A stretch of DNA of 64,000 nucleotides, from NCBI RefSeq assembly GCF_003946465.1, contig NZ_RHOL01000005.1, forward strand, positions 40,537-104,536, written 5' to 3'. The DNA comes from Lacticaseibacillus hegangensis. GTDB taxonomy: Bacteria > Bacillota > Bacilli > Lactobacillales > Lactobacillaceae. Positions 44,715 through 54,758 of the stretch are shown in pieces. Each line of letters begins with the position of its first letter. The first letter of the stretch is position 1. A program made the position numbers and the translations under genes. The notes under the pieces were generated by a model. It was not told the DNA's origin. It made no database searches and saw nothing but the letters and a program-made list of their open reading frames with translations.

Positions 44715-45008
44715 AAGGTGCGAAGGTGCGCAGGCTTGGCGTACTTAGCCTGACGATTAGCCGCTACGCATGTCAGACTGTACGCCATGAACGGCTACAG
44801 TCTGATCATAGCCCAAGGCATTGCCGCCGTATTTTGGCGGCGAGTCCTTGGGCGTAGCTAAGCGCTCAGGCGTTGATCAGCCTGTACGAGCAAAGCGAGC
44901 TACAGGGTGACGTGCGTTAGCTGCCAAGCCGTAGCCCGATTAGATGAGGTGCGCACTTGGTCGCACCTCCAAACGCGAGGGCCCCATTACCTGAAGGGGT
45001 CCGGTTTT
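44715..45008 (+). ncRNA. candidate structured RNA leader upstream of der
   Basis: No ORF is credible in the 361 bases between rpsA and der, yet the stretch is full of paired segments. GGCTTGGC (44733) pairs with GCCAAGCC (44923), enclosing a 10-bp hairpin (44773-44805), an 8+5-bp hairpin (44811-44853), and AGCTAA-CGC (44856-44865) with GCGTTAGCT (44914-44922). GAGGTGCG (44946) pairs with CGCACCTC (44962). GGGCCCC (44979) pairs with GGGGTCC (44996) and is followed by GGTTTTA, terminator-like and 22 bases before the der start. Tandem AAGGTGCG at 44715 and 44723 could compete for the CGCACCT arm. It matches no riboswitch class I know. Confidence 0.45.
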
Positions 45009-45029
45009 ATAGAAAGGGAAGATAATTCT

Positions 45030-46340
45030 ATGGTACTCCCCACATTAGCAATCGTCGGCCGGCCCAATGTCGGCAAATCGACGATTTTTAACCGCATGAT
45101 CGGCGAGCGTGTCTCAATCGTCGAAGACACCCCAGGTGTGACCCGGGACCGGATCTACGCCAAGGCCGAATGGCTGGGCAGGCAATTTGCCCTGATCGAC
45201 ACCGGCGGGATCGACATCGGCGACGAGCCGTTTTTGCAGCAGATCTCGGACCAGGCGGAAATCGCCATCGATGAGGCCGACGTGATCCTGTTTCTGACCA
45301 GTGTCGAAGCCGGCGTCACCGACGCCGACGAGCGCGTGGCGCAGATCCTCTACAAGGCAGACAAGCCGGTGGTGCTCGCCGTTAACAAGGTCGATAACCC
45401 GGAGCGGCGCAACGACATTTACGACTTTTATAGTCTGGGCTTTGGCGAGCCGTACCCGCTGTCTGGGAGCCATGGCATTGGCCTGGGCGACGTGCTGGAC
45501 GCGGTGTTTGCCGCGTTTCCTGACGAAGGCCAGGACACTGAGGACGACTCGATCAAGTTTTCCTTCATTGGCCGGCCGAATGTCGGCAAGTCTTCGCTGG
45601 TCAATGCCATCCTGGGCGAAGAACGGGTCATTGTCAGCCCCATCGAGGGCACGACACGTGATGCGATCGACACCAAGTTCGAGCACGGCGGCCAGGAGTT
45701 CACCATGATCGACACCGCCGGGATCCGCAAACGCGGCAAGGTGTATGAAAGCACGGAAAAATACGCCGTCATGCGCGCGTTGCGGGCAATCGACCGCTCC
45801 GATGTGGTGTTGGTGGTGCTGGATGCGGAAACCGGGATTCGCGAGCAGGATAAAAAGGTTGCCGGGTACGCACACGAAGCCGGCCGCGGGATCATCATCG
45901 TGGTCAACAAGTGGGACACGCTAAAAGAGAAAGATAACCACACGATTCAGGAATTTGAACAGCACGTGCGAGACGAATTCCAGTACCTGGACTACGCACC
46001 GATCGTTTTTGTATCAGCAAAGACTCATCAGCGCCTGACAAACCTGCCGGCAATGATCCAGACGGTTTCAGAAAATCAGAATCGCCGCATTCAGAGTGCT
46101 GTACTCAACGACGTTTTGCTCGATGCGCTGGCGGTCACGCCGACGCCGACGATCAACGGCAAGCGCCTGCGCATTTACTACATGACGCAGGTGGCCGTCA
46201 AACCCCCGACATTCGTGGTTTTCGTCAACGATCCGGACCTGCTGCACTTCTCTTATGAGCGCTTTCTCATTAACCAGTTGCGCAAGACGTTCGATTTTGA
46301 GGGCACGCCGATTCATTTAATCGCCAGAAAGCGGAAATAA
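45030..46340 (+). CDS. der: ribosome biogenesis GTPase Der (EngA)
   Basis: A tandem-GTPase factor of 436 residues needed for 50S subunit assembly. G domain 1 has [12 protein letters not shown] near residue 9, DTGGI and NKVD. G domain 2 has [12 protein letters not shown] near 184, DTAGI and NKWD. A C-terminal KH-like domain follows (about 350-436). Start ATG at 45030 ([10 protein letters not shown]) has AAAGGGAAG upstream; the longer in-frame ORF from 44907 runs through the structured leader and is rejected. Confidence 0.96.
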   Translation: MVLPTLAIVGRPNVGKSTIFNRMIGERVSIVEDTPGVTRDRIYAKAEWLGRQFALIDTGGIDIGDEPFLQQISDQAEIAIDEADVILFLTSVEAGVTDADERVAQILYKADKPVVLAVNKVDNPERRNDIYDFYSLGFGEPYPLSGSHGIGLGDVLDAVFAAFPDEGQDTEDDSIKFSFIGRPNVGKSSLVNAILGEERVIVSPIEGTTRDAIDTKFEHGGQEFTMIDTAGIRKRGKVYESTEKYAVMRALRAIDRSDVVLVVLDAETGIREQDKKVAGYAHEAGRGIIIVVNKWDTLKEKDNHTIQEFEQHVRDEFQYLDYAPIVFVSAKTHQRLTNLPAMIQTVSENQNRRIQSAVLNDVLLDALAVTPTPTINGKRLRIYYMTQVAVKPPTFVVFVNDPDLLHFSYERFLINQLRKTFDFEGTPIHLIARKRK

Positions 46341-46432
46341 CGGGGTTTACCCAAGCCCGAGAGTATCTGGTTCCTTTTCAGCGATATGTTTTCATATCCC
46401 TTCTACTTTTTTGATGATAATGGGAAAAAACC

Positions 46433-46461
46433 TTGCTACGCCGGGGTTTGTGTGTTATCTT
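46433..46461 (+). promoter_or_regulatory. hup promoter
   Basis: TTGCTA and TATCTT are 17 bases apart, followed by a leader of about 100 bases. The leader holds two small hairpins, CTTGG-AAA-CCAAG (46505-46517) and ATTTGGGT / ACCCAAAT (46525-46545), just before the GGAGGTGA ribosome-binding site. Confidence 0.65.
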
Positions 46462-46566
46462 GAAAATTGAAATGGTGATACCGGTTTATCATTGTTTCCT
46501 CATTCTTGGAAACCAAGATTGGGTATTTGGGTGATTGACCCAAATCTATACGGAGGTGAATAGATC

Positions 46567-46842
46567 ATGGCAAATAAAGCAGAATTGATCGAAAATGTTG
46601 CAACTTCAACCGGCTTGACAAAGAAGGATGCAACGGCAGCTGTAGATGCAGTATTTAGCTCCATCCAGGCTTCCTTGGCTAAAGGCGAGAAGGTTCAACT
46701 GATCGGCTTTGGTAACTTCGAAGTACGCGAACGCGCTGCTCGTAAGGGCCGCAACCCGCAAACTGGCGCAGAGATCAAGATCCCTGCATCAAAAGTACCT
46801 GCATTCAAGCCTGGTAAGGCACTCAAGGACGCTGTTAAGTAG
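46567..46842 (+). CDS. hup: DNA-binding protein HU
   Basis: A 91-residue nucleoid protein, the normal size. It begins [20 protein letters not shown], and the DNA-contact arm is marked by [20 protein letters not shown]. The C-terminus [14 protein letters not shown] is typical. Codon use is shifted toward T-ending and A-ending codons compared with neighbours, as expected for an abundant protein. It is monocistronic with a strong promoter and terminator. Confidence 0.97.
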   Translation: MANKAELIENVATSTGLTKKDATAAVDAVFSSIQASLAKGEKVQLIGFGNFEVRERAARKGRNPQTGAEIKIPASKVPAFKPGKALKDAVK

Positions 46843-46871
46843 TCTCCTTGGAGCAATGATAGGTTTATCGA

Positions 46872-46908
46872 AACGGGTTCGAACACTAGTTGTTCGAGCC
46901 CGTTTTTT
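46872..46908 (+). terminator. hup terminator
   Basis: A 14-bp stem with one G-U pair (AACGGGTTCGAACA / TGTTCGAGCCCGTT) is followed by six T. It is very stable. Confidence 0.93.
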
Positions 46909-46920
46909 CAGGAGGTAGTT

Positions 46921-48192
46921 ATGAGCTATTCTGAGCAGATGCTCCAAGCCCTCGAGCAGGGTAAGATGGAAGAGTCGCGCAACTTGTTCCAATCCGTCTT
47001 AAAGCACGACGACGACGAAACCAAGTTCAACCTGGCCGGCGAATTATACGCGCTAGGCTTCACCGGGCAGGCCAAGCGGCTTTACCAAGAGCTGATGGGC
47101 AAGTACCCGGATGAAGACGAGATCAAAACGGCGCTGGCGGACATTGCCGTGGGCGATGGTGACACCGATGAGGCGCTCAACTTGCTGGCCAAGGTCACGC
47201 CAGACTCCGACGCGTACCCGCAGGCGCTGCTGGCCGAAGCGGACGTCTACCAGACCCAGGGCCTGTACGAAGTCGCCGAGCAGAAGCTGCTGGAGGCCCA
47301 AAAGCTGGTGCCTGACGAGCCGGTGGTCACGTTTGCCCTAGGGGAGTTGTACTTCGCCTGGGGCCGCGATGATCAGGCCGCGCTCGCGTATTCTCAGCTG
47401 ATCAACGCTGGGGTGGACTCACTGGCCCATGTTGACATCAAAGCCCGTTACGCGGCCACGCTGGCCCATCTGGGACAGTATGAAGACGCAGTGGCCGTGT
47501 ACGAAGACGTCGGAGCCGCGAAGCTGGATCCTGACAGCCTGCTTCAGCTGGGCAGCTTGTACAGCCAGCTGGATCAACCCAAGGACGCGATCGAAACGCT
47601 GACGGGCCTGATTGAAGGCGACCCGTCCTTTGCTAACGCCTACCTGCCGCTGGCCATGGCCCAGCAGAAAAACGGCGACGAGGCGGCCGCGCTGACCACC
47701 GTGCAAAAAGGCATCGAGCAGGACGCCACCAATCCTGAGCTCTTCGCCTTGGGTGCCAGCCTGGCGATCAAGGAAGAGAACCTGGAGCTGGCCGAAAGCT
47801 ACCTGAAAAAGGCGCGCGCCATTGATCCGGAAAACCAGGCCGTTGCACTGTCCTGGAGCAACCTGCTGCTGGCCCAGCACAAAGACGAAGACAACGTGGC
47901 CTTTTTGGAGGCACTGGACAAGTCCGACGAGGTCGATCCGCAAATTTACTGGAATCTGGCGAAAAGCTACGACCGGTTGGATGACGTCGCTAAGGCCCGG
48001 GAGAATTACCTGCTCGCGTTTAACGCGCTGCAGGGATCCGCGGATTTCCTGCACGACATTATCGACTTCTTCCAGTCCACTGGTGCCACAGCCGAGTTGA
48101 AAGCGGCTTTGACCCGTTACTTGAAGCTGGTGCCGGACGACGTTGAGATGCAGGATCGGCTCGATGAGCTGACCGACGAAACGCAAGACTAA
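46921..48192 (+). CDS. TPR repeat protein (YpiA-like)
   Basis: A 423-residue cytoplasmic protein made of about ten tetratricopeptide-like repeats, for example ALGFTGQAKRLYQELMGKYP, QGLYEVAEQKLLEAQKLVPD and LGQYEDAVAVYEDVG. It has no signal or catalytic motif. The protein is acidic throughout. It corresponds by position, behind hup, to the Bacillus YpiA family. TPR proteins serve as interaction scaffolds; the partner is unknown. RBS is AGGAGGTAG. Confidence 0.88.
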   Translation: MSYSEQMLQALEQGKMEESRNLFQSVLKHDDDETKFNLAGELYALGFTGQAKRLYQELMGKYPDEDEIKTALADIAVGDGDTDEALNLLAKVTPDSDAYPQALLAEADVYQTQGLYEVAEQKLLEAQKLVPDEPVVTFALGELYFAWGRDDQAALAYSQLINAGVDSLAHVDIKARYAATLAHLGQYEDAVAVYEDVGAAKLDPDSLLQLGSLYSQLDQPKDAIETLTGLIEGDPSFANAYLPLAMAQQKNGDEAAALTTVQKGIEQDATNPELFALGASLAIKEENLELAESYLKKARAIDPENQAVALSWSNLLLAQHKDEDNVAFLEALDKSDEVDPQIYWNLAKSYDRLDDVAKARENYLLAFNALQGSADFLHDIIDFFQSTGATAELKAALTRYLKLVPDDVEMQDRLDELTDETQD

Positions 48193-48225
48193 AATAAGCC
48201 TTCCGCTTGCAGCGGAAGGCTTTTG
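48190..48225. terminator. bidirectional terminator TPR gene / yitT
   Basis: AAGCCTTCCGC pairs perfectly with GCGGAAGGCTT around a 5-base loop. A precedes it and T follows, so it serves the convergent genes on both strands. Confidence 0.9.
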
Positions 48226-48231
48226 TCATGC

Positions 48232-49110
48232 TCAGCTGAGAAACAGCCGCTTGGGTTTGCGCTTGTAGGTGAAGCCTTCGCCCAGTGCCTCATGCACGTC
48301 CAAAATCGTGATAAAGGCTTTGGGGTCAATGTCGTCGATGATGCGCTTGACCGCGGCAATTTCGGTGGTGGCAACGACCGCGTAGACGACGCGCTTTTGG
48401 TCGCGGGCAAAGCCGCCTTCCGCTTTGAGGTACGTCGCGCCGCGCTCCAGCTGATTCATGATGGCGTTGGCGATTGCCTCAGACGAGTCGGAGACAATCA
48501 GCACGCCCTTGGCCGCGTACGCGCCTTCCAGCACGAAGTCGACGATGCGGGAGAACACGTAGCTGGCCAGCAGGGTGTACATCATCCGTTCCAGGTCCAG
48601 ATAGGACAGACTGGCCAGCAGCACGACCACGTCAAAGGTCAGCAGCGACCGACCCATCGGGATACCGGTTTGTTTTTCCAAAATGCGGGCGATGACGTCC
48701 GAGCCGCCGGTGGTGCCGCCGCGGCGGTAGATCAGGCCGCTGCCGATGCCGCCGAACAGCCCGGCCATGACCCCGGCGATGAACAGGTCGTGGTGAATGT
48801 CCAAACTGACCGGCACGCGCTGCCAGACCCACAGGAACACCGACAGCATCACCGTGCCGTAAATCGTGTAAGCTAAGGCGCGCTTGCCGAGGAATTTATA
48901 GCCGACGATGATCAGTGGAATGTTGAGGACGAGGGTAGAGTAGGCGGGGTCGATGTGCCACCAGTAGCGGATCAGCAGCGTGATACCTGTGATGCCGCCT
49001 TCCGCCAGGTGGTTGGCGATGTTGACGGTGACCAGGCCGAAGCCGTACAAGGCGCACCCCAGTGTAATCAGCGCCAGATCCATCACCATTCGCTGTGTTT
49101 TTTTCGTCAT
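48232..49110 (-). CDS. YitT family membrane protein with DUF2179 domain
   Basis: A 292-residue protein with five or six membrane helices in the first 185 residues (GCALYGFGLVTVNIANHLAE at the start, then GGIGSGLIYRRGGTTGGSDV, a YitT signature). A cytoplasmic DUF2179 domain follows (about 205-285), with RGATYLKAEGGFARDQKRVV. The transported substrate is unknown. AGGAGGGG lies five bases before the ATG. Confidence 0.9.
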   Translation of the reverse strand: MTKKTQRMVMDLALITLGCALYGFGLVTVNIANHLAEGGITGITLLIRYWWHIDPAYSTLVLNIPLIIVGYKFLGKRALAYTIYGTVMLSVFLWVWQRVPVSLDIHHDLFIAGVMAGLFGGIGSGLIYRRGGTTGGSDVIARILEKQTGIPMGRSLLTFDVVVLLASLSYLDLERMMYTLLASYVFSRIVDFVLEGAYAAKGVLIVSDSSEAIANAIMNQLERGATYLKAEGGFARDQKRVVYAVVATTEIAAVKRIIDDIDPKAFITILDVHEALGEGFTYKRKPKRLFLS

Positions 49111-49211
49111 CGCGGCCCCTCCTTGAACAGACTTATCACCCTTATACTACCAGACCTTAGTCAGGGTGCGGTGAGTTTGCTATGATGGAGGGGAGAAAAA
49201 GGAGCGAGGAC

Positions 49212-50390
49212 ATGCAAATCGATTTGAGTCATCCGGATTTCCAAGCGGCGATCCCCATCATGAAAAAAATTGAGGAAGCCGGCTTTGAGGCCTATTTTGT
49301 CGGCGGCAGTGTGCGCGACGCCTTGCTGGGTCTGCCGATCCACGACGTCGACATCGCCAGCTCCGCCTATCCGCAGGAAATCAAGCAGATTTTTCCCCGC
49401 ACCGTCGACACTGGCATCCAGCACGGCACGGTGATGGTGCTGCACCACGGCGTCGGCTATGAGGTGACGACGTTTCGAACCGAATCCGGCTACCAGGACT
49501 TCCGCCGGCCCGACCATGTCACTTTTGTGCGTTCCCTAAAAGAGGACCTCAAGCGCCGCGACTTCACGGTCAACGCGCTGGCGGTGCGCCACGACGGGAC
49601 CGTGATCGACCTGTTCGACGGCCTTGCCGACCTTGACCACAAGGTGCTGCGAGCGGTTGGCGACCCCCACGCGCGCTTCCACGAGGACGCGCTGCGCATG
49701 ATGCGGGCCGTCCGTTTCCAGAGCCAGCTGGGCTTTGCCATCGACCCGGCCACCGAAAGTGCGATCACGACCAACGCGGCCCTGCTGGCGAAAATTTCTG
49801 TCGAACGTACAGCCACCGAGTTCACCAAGCTGCTGCTGGGGCGGGACCGCCAGGCGGGACTGACCACCTTCATCGACACCGGGCTGTACGCGTATGCGCC
49901 GAAGCTTGAAGGACAGGACACGGCGCTGCGTCAGCTGGCTGCCTTGACGGCGCCGCAATTTACGGCGCCTGCAATCGGCTGGACCCTGCTCGTGCATCTG
50001 ACGGGCCTGAACGCGGAAAAGCTGCTCCGCGCTTGGAAGCAGGCCAACGACCTGATCCGCCTGACGGCCAGCGCCGCCCAGCTGTTGGCCCAGCTGCCTG
50101 AGGCCGACGCCTGGGCGCTGTATCAGGCCGGCGAAGCGGCCGCCAACGTGGCGTTTGTGGCGCGGCGGGCGCTGGATGCGAGTTTCGACGTTGCCCAGAG
50201 CCAGGCGGCCTACGCCGCACTGCCGATTCACGATAAGGCAGAGCTGGCGATTGACGGTAAAACGCTGATGGCCAGCGGCTTCAAGCCGGGGCCCCAGCTG
50301 GGGCAGACGCTGAACCGCCTGGAACGTGCCGTCGTGTTTGGGGAGCTGCCGAATGACCAGCAGGCGCTGCTGGCAGCGGCAAAGCAATAA
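49212..50390 (+). CDS. cca: CCA-adding tRNA nucleotidyltransferase
   Basis: A class II nucleotidyltransferase of 392 residues that adds and repairs the 3' CCA of tRNAs. The active-site pattern is [13 protein letters not shown] followed by HDVDIASSA, which supplies the two catalytic Asp. [11 protein letters not shown] and [13 protein letters not shown] are the neck motifs that select CTP and ATP. The ATG at 49212 has GGAGCGAGG upstream; the ATG at 49182 is too early. It complements rnz in tRNA 3' maturation. Confidence 0.95.
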   Translation: MQIDLSHPDFQAAIPIMKKIEEAGFEAYFVGGSVRDALLGLPIHDVDIASSAYPQEIKQIFPRTVDTGIQHGTVMVLHHGVGYEVTTFRTESGYQDFRRPDHVTFVRSLKEDLKRRDFTVNALAVRHDGTVIDLFDGLADLDHKVLRAVGDPHARFHEDALRMMRAVRFQSQLGFAIDPATESAITTNAALLAKISVERTATEFTKLLLGRDRQAGLTTFIDTGLYAYAPKLEGQDTALRQLAALTAPQFTAPAIGWTLLVHLTGLNAEKLLRAWKQANDLIRLTASAAQLLAQLPEADAWALYQAGEAAANVAFVARRALDASFDVAQSQAAYAALPIHDKAELAIDGKTLMASGFKPGPQLGQTLNRLERAVVFGELPNDQQALLAAAKQ

Positions 50391-50412
50391 TGTGGTGAGC
50401 AAATTTTGAATT

Positions 50413-50444
50413 GGCGGCCAGGTGGCGAACCTGACCGCCTTTTT
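50413..50444 (+). terminator. cca terminator
   Basis: GGCGG-n-CAGGT pairs with ACCTG-n-CCGCC and is followed by five T. Confidence 0.9.
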
Positions 50445-50524
50445 GCGCGTTCTGAGCGAAGCGGCGCAATTTTCACGGTCCAGATTCCATGTTATGATGG
50501 TGGACAGAAGAAGCGAGGATGACT

Positions 50525-52429
50525 ATGCAAACATTGACTGCGGAAGGCGTGCGCAAGGCGTACGGCGATAAGCAACTGTTCACTGATTTAGACTTTTTGA
50601 TCAACGAAGGTGACCGTATCGGCCTGATCGGGGTCAACGGCACCGGTAAAACGACCCTGCTGAATGGCATCGCCGGCATTGATCCGTTTGACGCCGGTGA
50701 CATCACGACGCCGAAAAATTACCGCATCAGCTACCTGGCACAAAAGCCGGCGCTGGATCCGGACAAGCAAATTATGGACGCCATTTACGGTGGGACTTCG
50801 CCGGTGTTTGCCGCGATTCGTACGTATGAACAGGCACTCGCCGAATACACCAAAGCGCCCATGGACGCGGCCACTCAGGAGGCCTACACCAAGGCCGACG
50901 CCAAAATGACGCAGCTGGACGCTTGGGATGCAGAGACCAACATCAAGACGATCCTGACTCAGCTGCACATTTCCGACCTCAATCAAACGATTGGCAGCCT
51001 GTCCGGCGGCCAGCAGAAGCGGGTCGGCCTGGCTCAGGTGCTGATCGAAGCGCCGGACCTCTTGATGCTGGACGAGCCGACCAACCACCTGGATTTTGAC
51101 TCCATTGATTGGCTTGAATCTTACCTGGCCAAGTACAAGGGCGCGCTTTTGGTCGTCACTCACGATCGCTACTTCCTTGATCACGTGACCAACGCGATCT
51201 GGGAGCTCGACCGCGGCCAGCTGCACCGATACACTGGCAACTACGAGGCCTACGTCGAACAAAAGGCGGCCGCGGACGTTCGCGACGCCGCCAGCTCTCA
51301 CAAACAGCAGCAGCTGTACAAGCAGGAGCTCGACTGGATGCACGCCGGCGCGCAGGCCCGCACGACCAAACAGCAGGCGCGTATCAACCGTTTTGACGAG
51401 CTGAAGGAAAACATGAACAGCCAGCCGGCCCAAAACGGCACCGTCGAAATGAAGGTGGCGTCCACGCGCCTGGGCAAAAAGGTCATCGAATTTTCCCACG
51501 CCAATTTGACGCTGGGCAGCCACCGCATTCTGAACGATTTCTCCTGGCTGGTGCAGCCGGGCCAGCGCATCGGTATTTCGGGACTCAACGGCGCCGGCAA
51601 GTCGACGCTTTTGAACGTGATTGCCGGCAAGGTCAAGCTGGACAGCGGGACCTGCGTACTGGGCGAGACCGTCAAACTGGGCTACTACACGCAGCTCGCG
51701 GTCGACCTGGACCCGACCAAGCGCGTGATCGCCTACCTGCAAGAGGCGGGTGAGGAGCTGGTCACCAATGCGGGTGAGCGCATTTCCGTCACCCAGCTGC
51801 TTGAGCAGTTCCTGTTTCCCCGCAGCATGCACGGTGAGCTGATCTCACGTCTGTCCGGTGGGGAAAAACGTCGGTTGTACCTGCTGCGGATCTTGATGAG
51901 CCAGCCCAACGTGCTGCTGCTCGATGAGCCGACCAACGACCTTGACGTCGCCACGCTGACCGTGCTGGAGGATTACCTCCGGCAGTTTCCGGGCACCATC
52001 ATCACCGTGTCGCATGACCGCTACTTCTTGGATAAAGTGGCCGACAACCTGCTGTTCTTCGAGGGTAACGGGCGCATCGACCGCCACGTTGGCCTGTTCA
52101 CCGACTACCTGAAGAAAATGCGGGCAGACGAGCAACAGGATGTCGCCCCCAAAGCCAAGCCGCTGCCGCAAGCGGCTGAGGCCAAGCCCGAAGCGTCGGC
52201 CGAGAAAACCAAGCTGACCTACGCGGAGCAAATCGAGCACGACGACCTGCAGAAGCAAATGGATGCGCTGGATGATGAAATCACGGCGCTGAAGAAAGCA
52301 ATGAGCACCATCAGCGGCGAGGATTATGTCAAGCTGGGCGACCTCCAAAAGCAGATCGATGACAAAAACGCCGCGCTGGATAAAATGTTCGATCGCTTTG
52401 CCGCACTTGATGAGTACGTATCAGATTAG
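50525..52429 (+). CDS. ABC-F family ATPase (Uup/YfmR-like)
   Basis: A 634-residue soluble protein with two ABC ATPase domains and no membrane part, an ABC-F translation factor. Domain 1 has [25 protein letters not shown] and [11 protein letters not shown]; domain 2 has [24 protein letters not shown] and [13 protein letters not shown]-terminal coiled coil (about 545-634), rich in Lys, Asp and Gln, is the Uup/YfmR type. It likely aids stalled ribosomes. Start at the ATG at 50525 (MQTLTAEG), six bases behind GAGG; the ATG at 50519 overlaps that site. Confidence 0.92.
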   Translation: MQTLTAEGVRKAYGDKQLFTDLDFLINEGDRIGLIGVNGTGKTTLLNGIAGIDPFDAGDITTPKNYRISYLAQKPALDPDKQIMDAIYGGTSPVFAAIRTYEQALAEYTKAPMDAATQEAYTKADAKMTQLDAWDAETNIKTILTQLHISDLNQTIGSLSGGQQKRVGLAQVLIEAPDLLMLDEPTNHLDFDSIDWLESYLAKYKGALLVVTHDRYFLDHVTNAIWELDRGQLHRYTGNYEAYVEQKAAADVRDAASSHKQQQLYKQELDWMHAGAQARTTKQQARINRFDELKENMNSQPAQNGTVEMKVASTRLGKKVIEFSHANLTLGSHRILNDFSWLVQPGQRIGISGLNGAGKSTLLNVIAGKVKLDSGTCVLGETVKLGYYTQLAVDLDPTKRVIAYLQEAGEELVTNAGERISVTQLLEQFLFPRSMHGELISRLSGGEKRRLYLLRILMSQPNVLLLDEPTNDLDVATLTVLEDYLRQFPGTIITVSHDRYFLDKVADNLLFFEGNGRIDRHVGLFTDYLKKMRADEQQDVAPKAKPLPQAAEAKPEASAEKTKLTYAEQIEHDDLQKQMDALDDEITALKKAMSTISGEDYVKLGDLQKQIDDKNAALDKMFDRFAALDEYVSD

Positions 52430-52439
52430 GAGGAAGACG

Positions 52440-53393
52440 ATGCCAGTCACAGAACAGCCTTACCTGGACCTGCTCAAGCGGATCATGGAAACCGGGGATT
52501 TCAAAGGCGATCGCACCGGGACCGGGACCTATTCGATTTTTGGGGCGCAGCTGCGGTTCGACCTGAGCCAAGGGTTCCCGCTGCTGACGACGAAAAAGGT
52601 TCCATTTGGCCTGATCAAAAGCGAGATGCTGTGGTTTTTGCACGGCGACACCAACATTCGCTTCCTGCTGCAGCACCACAACCACATCTGGGACGAGTGG
52701 GCCTTCGAGCGCTGGGCCGAATCCCCTGAGTACACGGGTCCGGACATGACCGACTTCGGCCAGCGCCGGCTCAAGGACCCGGAATTTGCCAAGGTCTATC
52801 AGGCGCAAATGCAGGCGTTCGATGATAAAATTTTGGCAGACGAAGCCTTCGCCAAAAAATTCGGGACCCTCGGCAACGTCTACGGCAAGCAGTGGCGCGC
52901 CTGGGAAACCAGCCGCGGCGATACTATCGACCAGCTGGGCAACGTGATCGAGGCAATCAAAAAAACGCCGGATTCACGGCGCCTGATTGTTTCGGCCTGG
53001 AACCCGGAGGACGTGCCCACCATGGCACTGCCGCCGTGCCACACGTTGTACCAGTTTTACGTCAATGACGGCAAGCTCTCGCTGCAGTTGTACCAGCGCA
53101 GCGCCGACATGTTCCTCGGCGTCCCGTTCAACATCGCCAGCTACGCGCTGCTGACCCACCTGGTGGCCCAGGAAACCGGGCTGCAGGTCGGGGAATTCAT
53201 CCACACGTTTGGGGATGCGCACATTTACACCAACCACGTCGACCAGGTCGCCGAGCAGCTCAGCCGCACGCCGCGCAACAGCCCGCAGTTGGTGCTGGCG
53301 CCGGGTAAGACCATCGACACACTGACCATGGCAGACATCAAGGTGAAGGATTACGACCCGTATCCCGCCATCAAGGCACCGGTCGCGGTCTGA
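52440..53393 (+). CDS. thyA: thymidylate synthase
   Basis: Converts dUMP and methylene-tetrahydrofolate to dTMP and dihydrofolate. It has 317 residues, near the 316 of the L. casei enzyme. It carries the same insertion of about 50 residues (roughly 90-140) that E. coli ThyA lacks. The nucleophile is Cys200 in [11 protein letters not shown], with [10 protein letters not shown] and [17 protein letters not shown] nearby. The ATG at 52440 follows AGGAGGAAG. folA lies 18 bases downstream, so the dihydrofolate made here is recycled by its operon partner. Confidence 0.97.
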   Translation: MPVTEQPYLDLLKRIMETGDFKGDRTGTGTYSIFGAQLRFDLSQGFPLLTTKKVPFGLIKSEMLWFLHGDTNIRFLLQHHNHIWDEWAFERWAESPEYTGPDMTDFGQRRLKDPEFAKVYQAQMQAFDDKILADEAFAKKFGTLGNVYGKQWRAWETSRGDTIDQLGNVIEAIKKTPDSRRLIVSAWNPEDVPTMALPPCHTLYQFYVNDGKLSLQLYQRSADMFLGVPFNIASYALLTHLVAQETGLQVGEFIHTFGDAHIYTNHVDQVAEQLSRTPRNSPQLVLAPGKTIDTLTMADIKVKDYDPYPAIKAPVAV

Positions 53394-53411
53394 CCACCAC
53401 AGGAGGACACG

Positions 53412-53903
53412 ATGATCGCATTTGTTTGGGCCCAGGATCAAGCCGGCACCATCGGTAAAAATGGCAAGCTGCCGTGGCACCTGCCCGATGACCTGCATCA
53501 GTTCAAGCAGCTCACGCTCGGCCAGCTGACGGTGATGGGGCGGACGACCTACGAGGGTCTGCCCAAGCGCCCGCTGCCCGGTCGCACGAATATCGTGCTG
53601 ACCCGCCAGGCGGACTACCAGGCCCCAGGCGCCGTGGTGATTCACGACCGCCAGGCGCTGTTGGCATTTGCTGAAGCGCACCCCAAGCAGCACCTGATGA
53701 TTGTCGGCGGTGCGCAGATCTTCACCGCCTATGCCGACATCGTTGACCGGCTGTACGTGACCAAGCTGGCAGGGACCTTTGCCGGCGACGTCAAAATGCC
53801 TGCGCTGGACTGGGCCGCCTTCAAGCAGGTGGCCAGCCGTGAAGTCATCGACCCTGACCCGCGCAAGACCCACGTGTTTGAGACCTGGCAGCGCAAATCA
53901 TAG
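53412..53903 (+). CDS. folA: dihydrofolate reductase
   Basis: A 163-residue NADPH-dependent reductase regenerating tetrahydrofolate. It matches the L. casei type: [25 protein letters not shown] (given by its key parts: Asp in LPDDL binds folate, GKLPWHLP is the substrate loop), [19 protein letters not shown] and GGAQIFTAY for NADPH. It is translated right behind thyA with AGGAGGACACG as its site. It ends at a bidirectional terminator. This is the target of trimethoprim and methotrexate in this group. Confidence 0.97.
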   Translation: MIAFVWAQDQAGTIGKNGKLPWHLPDDLHQFKQLTLGQLTVMGRTTYEGLPKRPLPGRTNIVLTRQADYQAPGAVVIHDRQALLAFAEAHPKQHLMIVGGAQIFTAYADIVDRLYVTKLAGTFAGDVKMPALDWAAFKQVASREVIDPDPRKTHVFETWQRKS

Positions 53904-53906
53904 TCA

Positions 53907-53952
53907 TAAAAAAATGCCGACACGGTTTTTTTCTCCGCGTCGGCACTTTTTA
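53907..53952. terminator. bidirectional terminator folA / hlyIII
   Basis: TGCCGACACGG pairs with CCGCGTCGGCA, with A-runs on the left and T-runs on the right. It serves convergent genes. Confidence 0.9.
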
Positions 53953-53957
53953 TAAAC

Positions 53958-54599
53958 TTAAACGAACAGGTAAATTGAGGCGTACATGCAGGCCGAGCCG
54001 ATCATGACAAACACGTGCCAAACGACGTGGATGTATGGGATTTTTTTCTGCGAGTAAAGCAGCGCGCCGAACGTGTAGGCCACACCGCCGGCCACCAGGA
54101 GCCAGAAGCCGATGCGGCCCAGGTGCGCCCAGAGCGGCTGCATGCCGATCAGGCACATCCAGCCCAGGATCACGTAGATTGCCGTTTCCGCCCCGCGAAA
54201 GCGGCCGAGGAAGAACAGCTTGTACGCGATGCCGGCGGCGCACAGCAGCCAGATCGCCGCCAGCAAAGTCCAGCCCAGCCAGCCGCCGATCGCGACCAGG
54301 CAGTAGGGCAGATACGAGCCGGCAATCAGGATGAAGACGCTGGAGTGGTCGATCACTTGCAGGACATGGCGCGCCTTGGTGAAGTAGAACCCGTGAAACA
54401 GCGTGGAGCCCAGGTACAAGATGATCAGCGAAAAGCCGAACCCCAGGAAGGTGACCAGCCGCAGCGGCGTCGTGGCCTTGAAGGCCAAAGCGACCGTGCC
54501 GACCACGGAAAGGCCCAGCGCGAACGCGTGGGTGACGGCGCTCAGCATCTGGTCATTGAAGTTATAATACGTTGATTTAAATGGTTTACTCAATTGCAT
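53958..54599 (-). CDS. hemolysin III / PAQR family membrane protein
   Basis: A 213-residue protein with seven membrane helices. The conserved metal-site elements of the HlyIII/PAQR family are visible: FNDQMLSAVTHAFAL at the start, STLFHGFYF with its Ser and His, LQVIDHSSVF with Asp-His, and HVVWHVFVM near the end. Despite the name, members are not proven toxins; some act in membrane fluidity control. The ATG at 54599 is used (GGGAGG upstream), not the TTG two codons before. Confidence 0.92.
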   Translation of the reverse strand: MQLSKPFKSTYYNFNDQMLSAVTHAFALGLSVVGTVALAFKATTPLRLVTFLGFGFSLIILYLGSTLFHGFYFTKARHVLQVIDHSSVFILIAGSYLPYCLVAIGGWLGWTLLAAIWLLCAAGIAYKLFFLGRFRGAETAIYVILGWMCLIGMQPLWAHLGRIGFWLLVAGGVAYTFGALLYSQKKIPYIHVVWHVFVMIGSACMYASIYLFV

Positions 54600-54689
54600 C
54601 GGCAACCTCCCTGGTTCTTTACGTTTATAATACCATGATGAAGATGGTAAAACAATCTTATCTAGTGTTCAAAACTAAGTGCCCTGTTA

Positions 54690-54719
54690 CTGACAAATAG
54701 GGGCATGCTTTGGTATACT
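54690..54719 (+). promoter_or_regulatory. degV promoter
   Basis: CTGACA and TATACT are 18 bases apart, 40 bases upstream of the degV start. Confidence 0.6.
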
Positions 54720-54758
54720 GAACCCAGTGCAAAATTACCTACAGAAAGCGTGGCTCAA

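Noticed and set aside
44715..45008. T-box leader before der
   Set aside because: The conserved T-box sequence with UGGNACC and a specifier loop is not present.
44907..45029. N-terminal extension of Der starting at 44907
   Set aside because: Der proteins start at the G1 motif; the extension would translate the structured leader, and a good ribosome-binding site sits before the ATG at 45030.
46872..46908. GGTTCGAA resembling a tRNA T-loop
   Set aside because: It is part of the perfect hup terminator stem. No acceptor, D or anticodon arms surround it.
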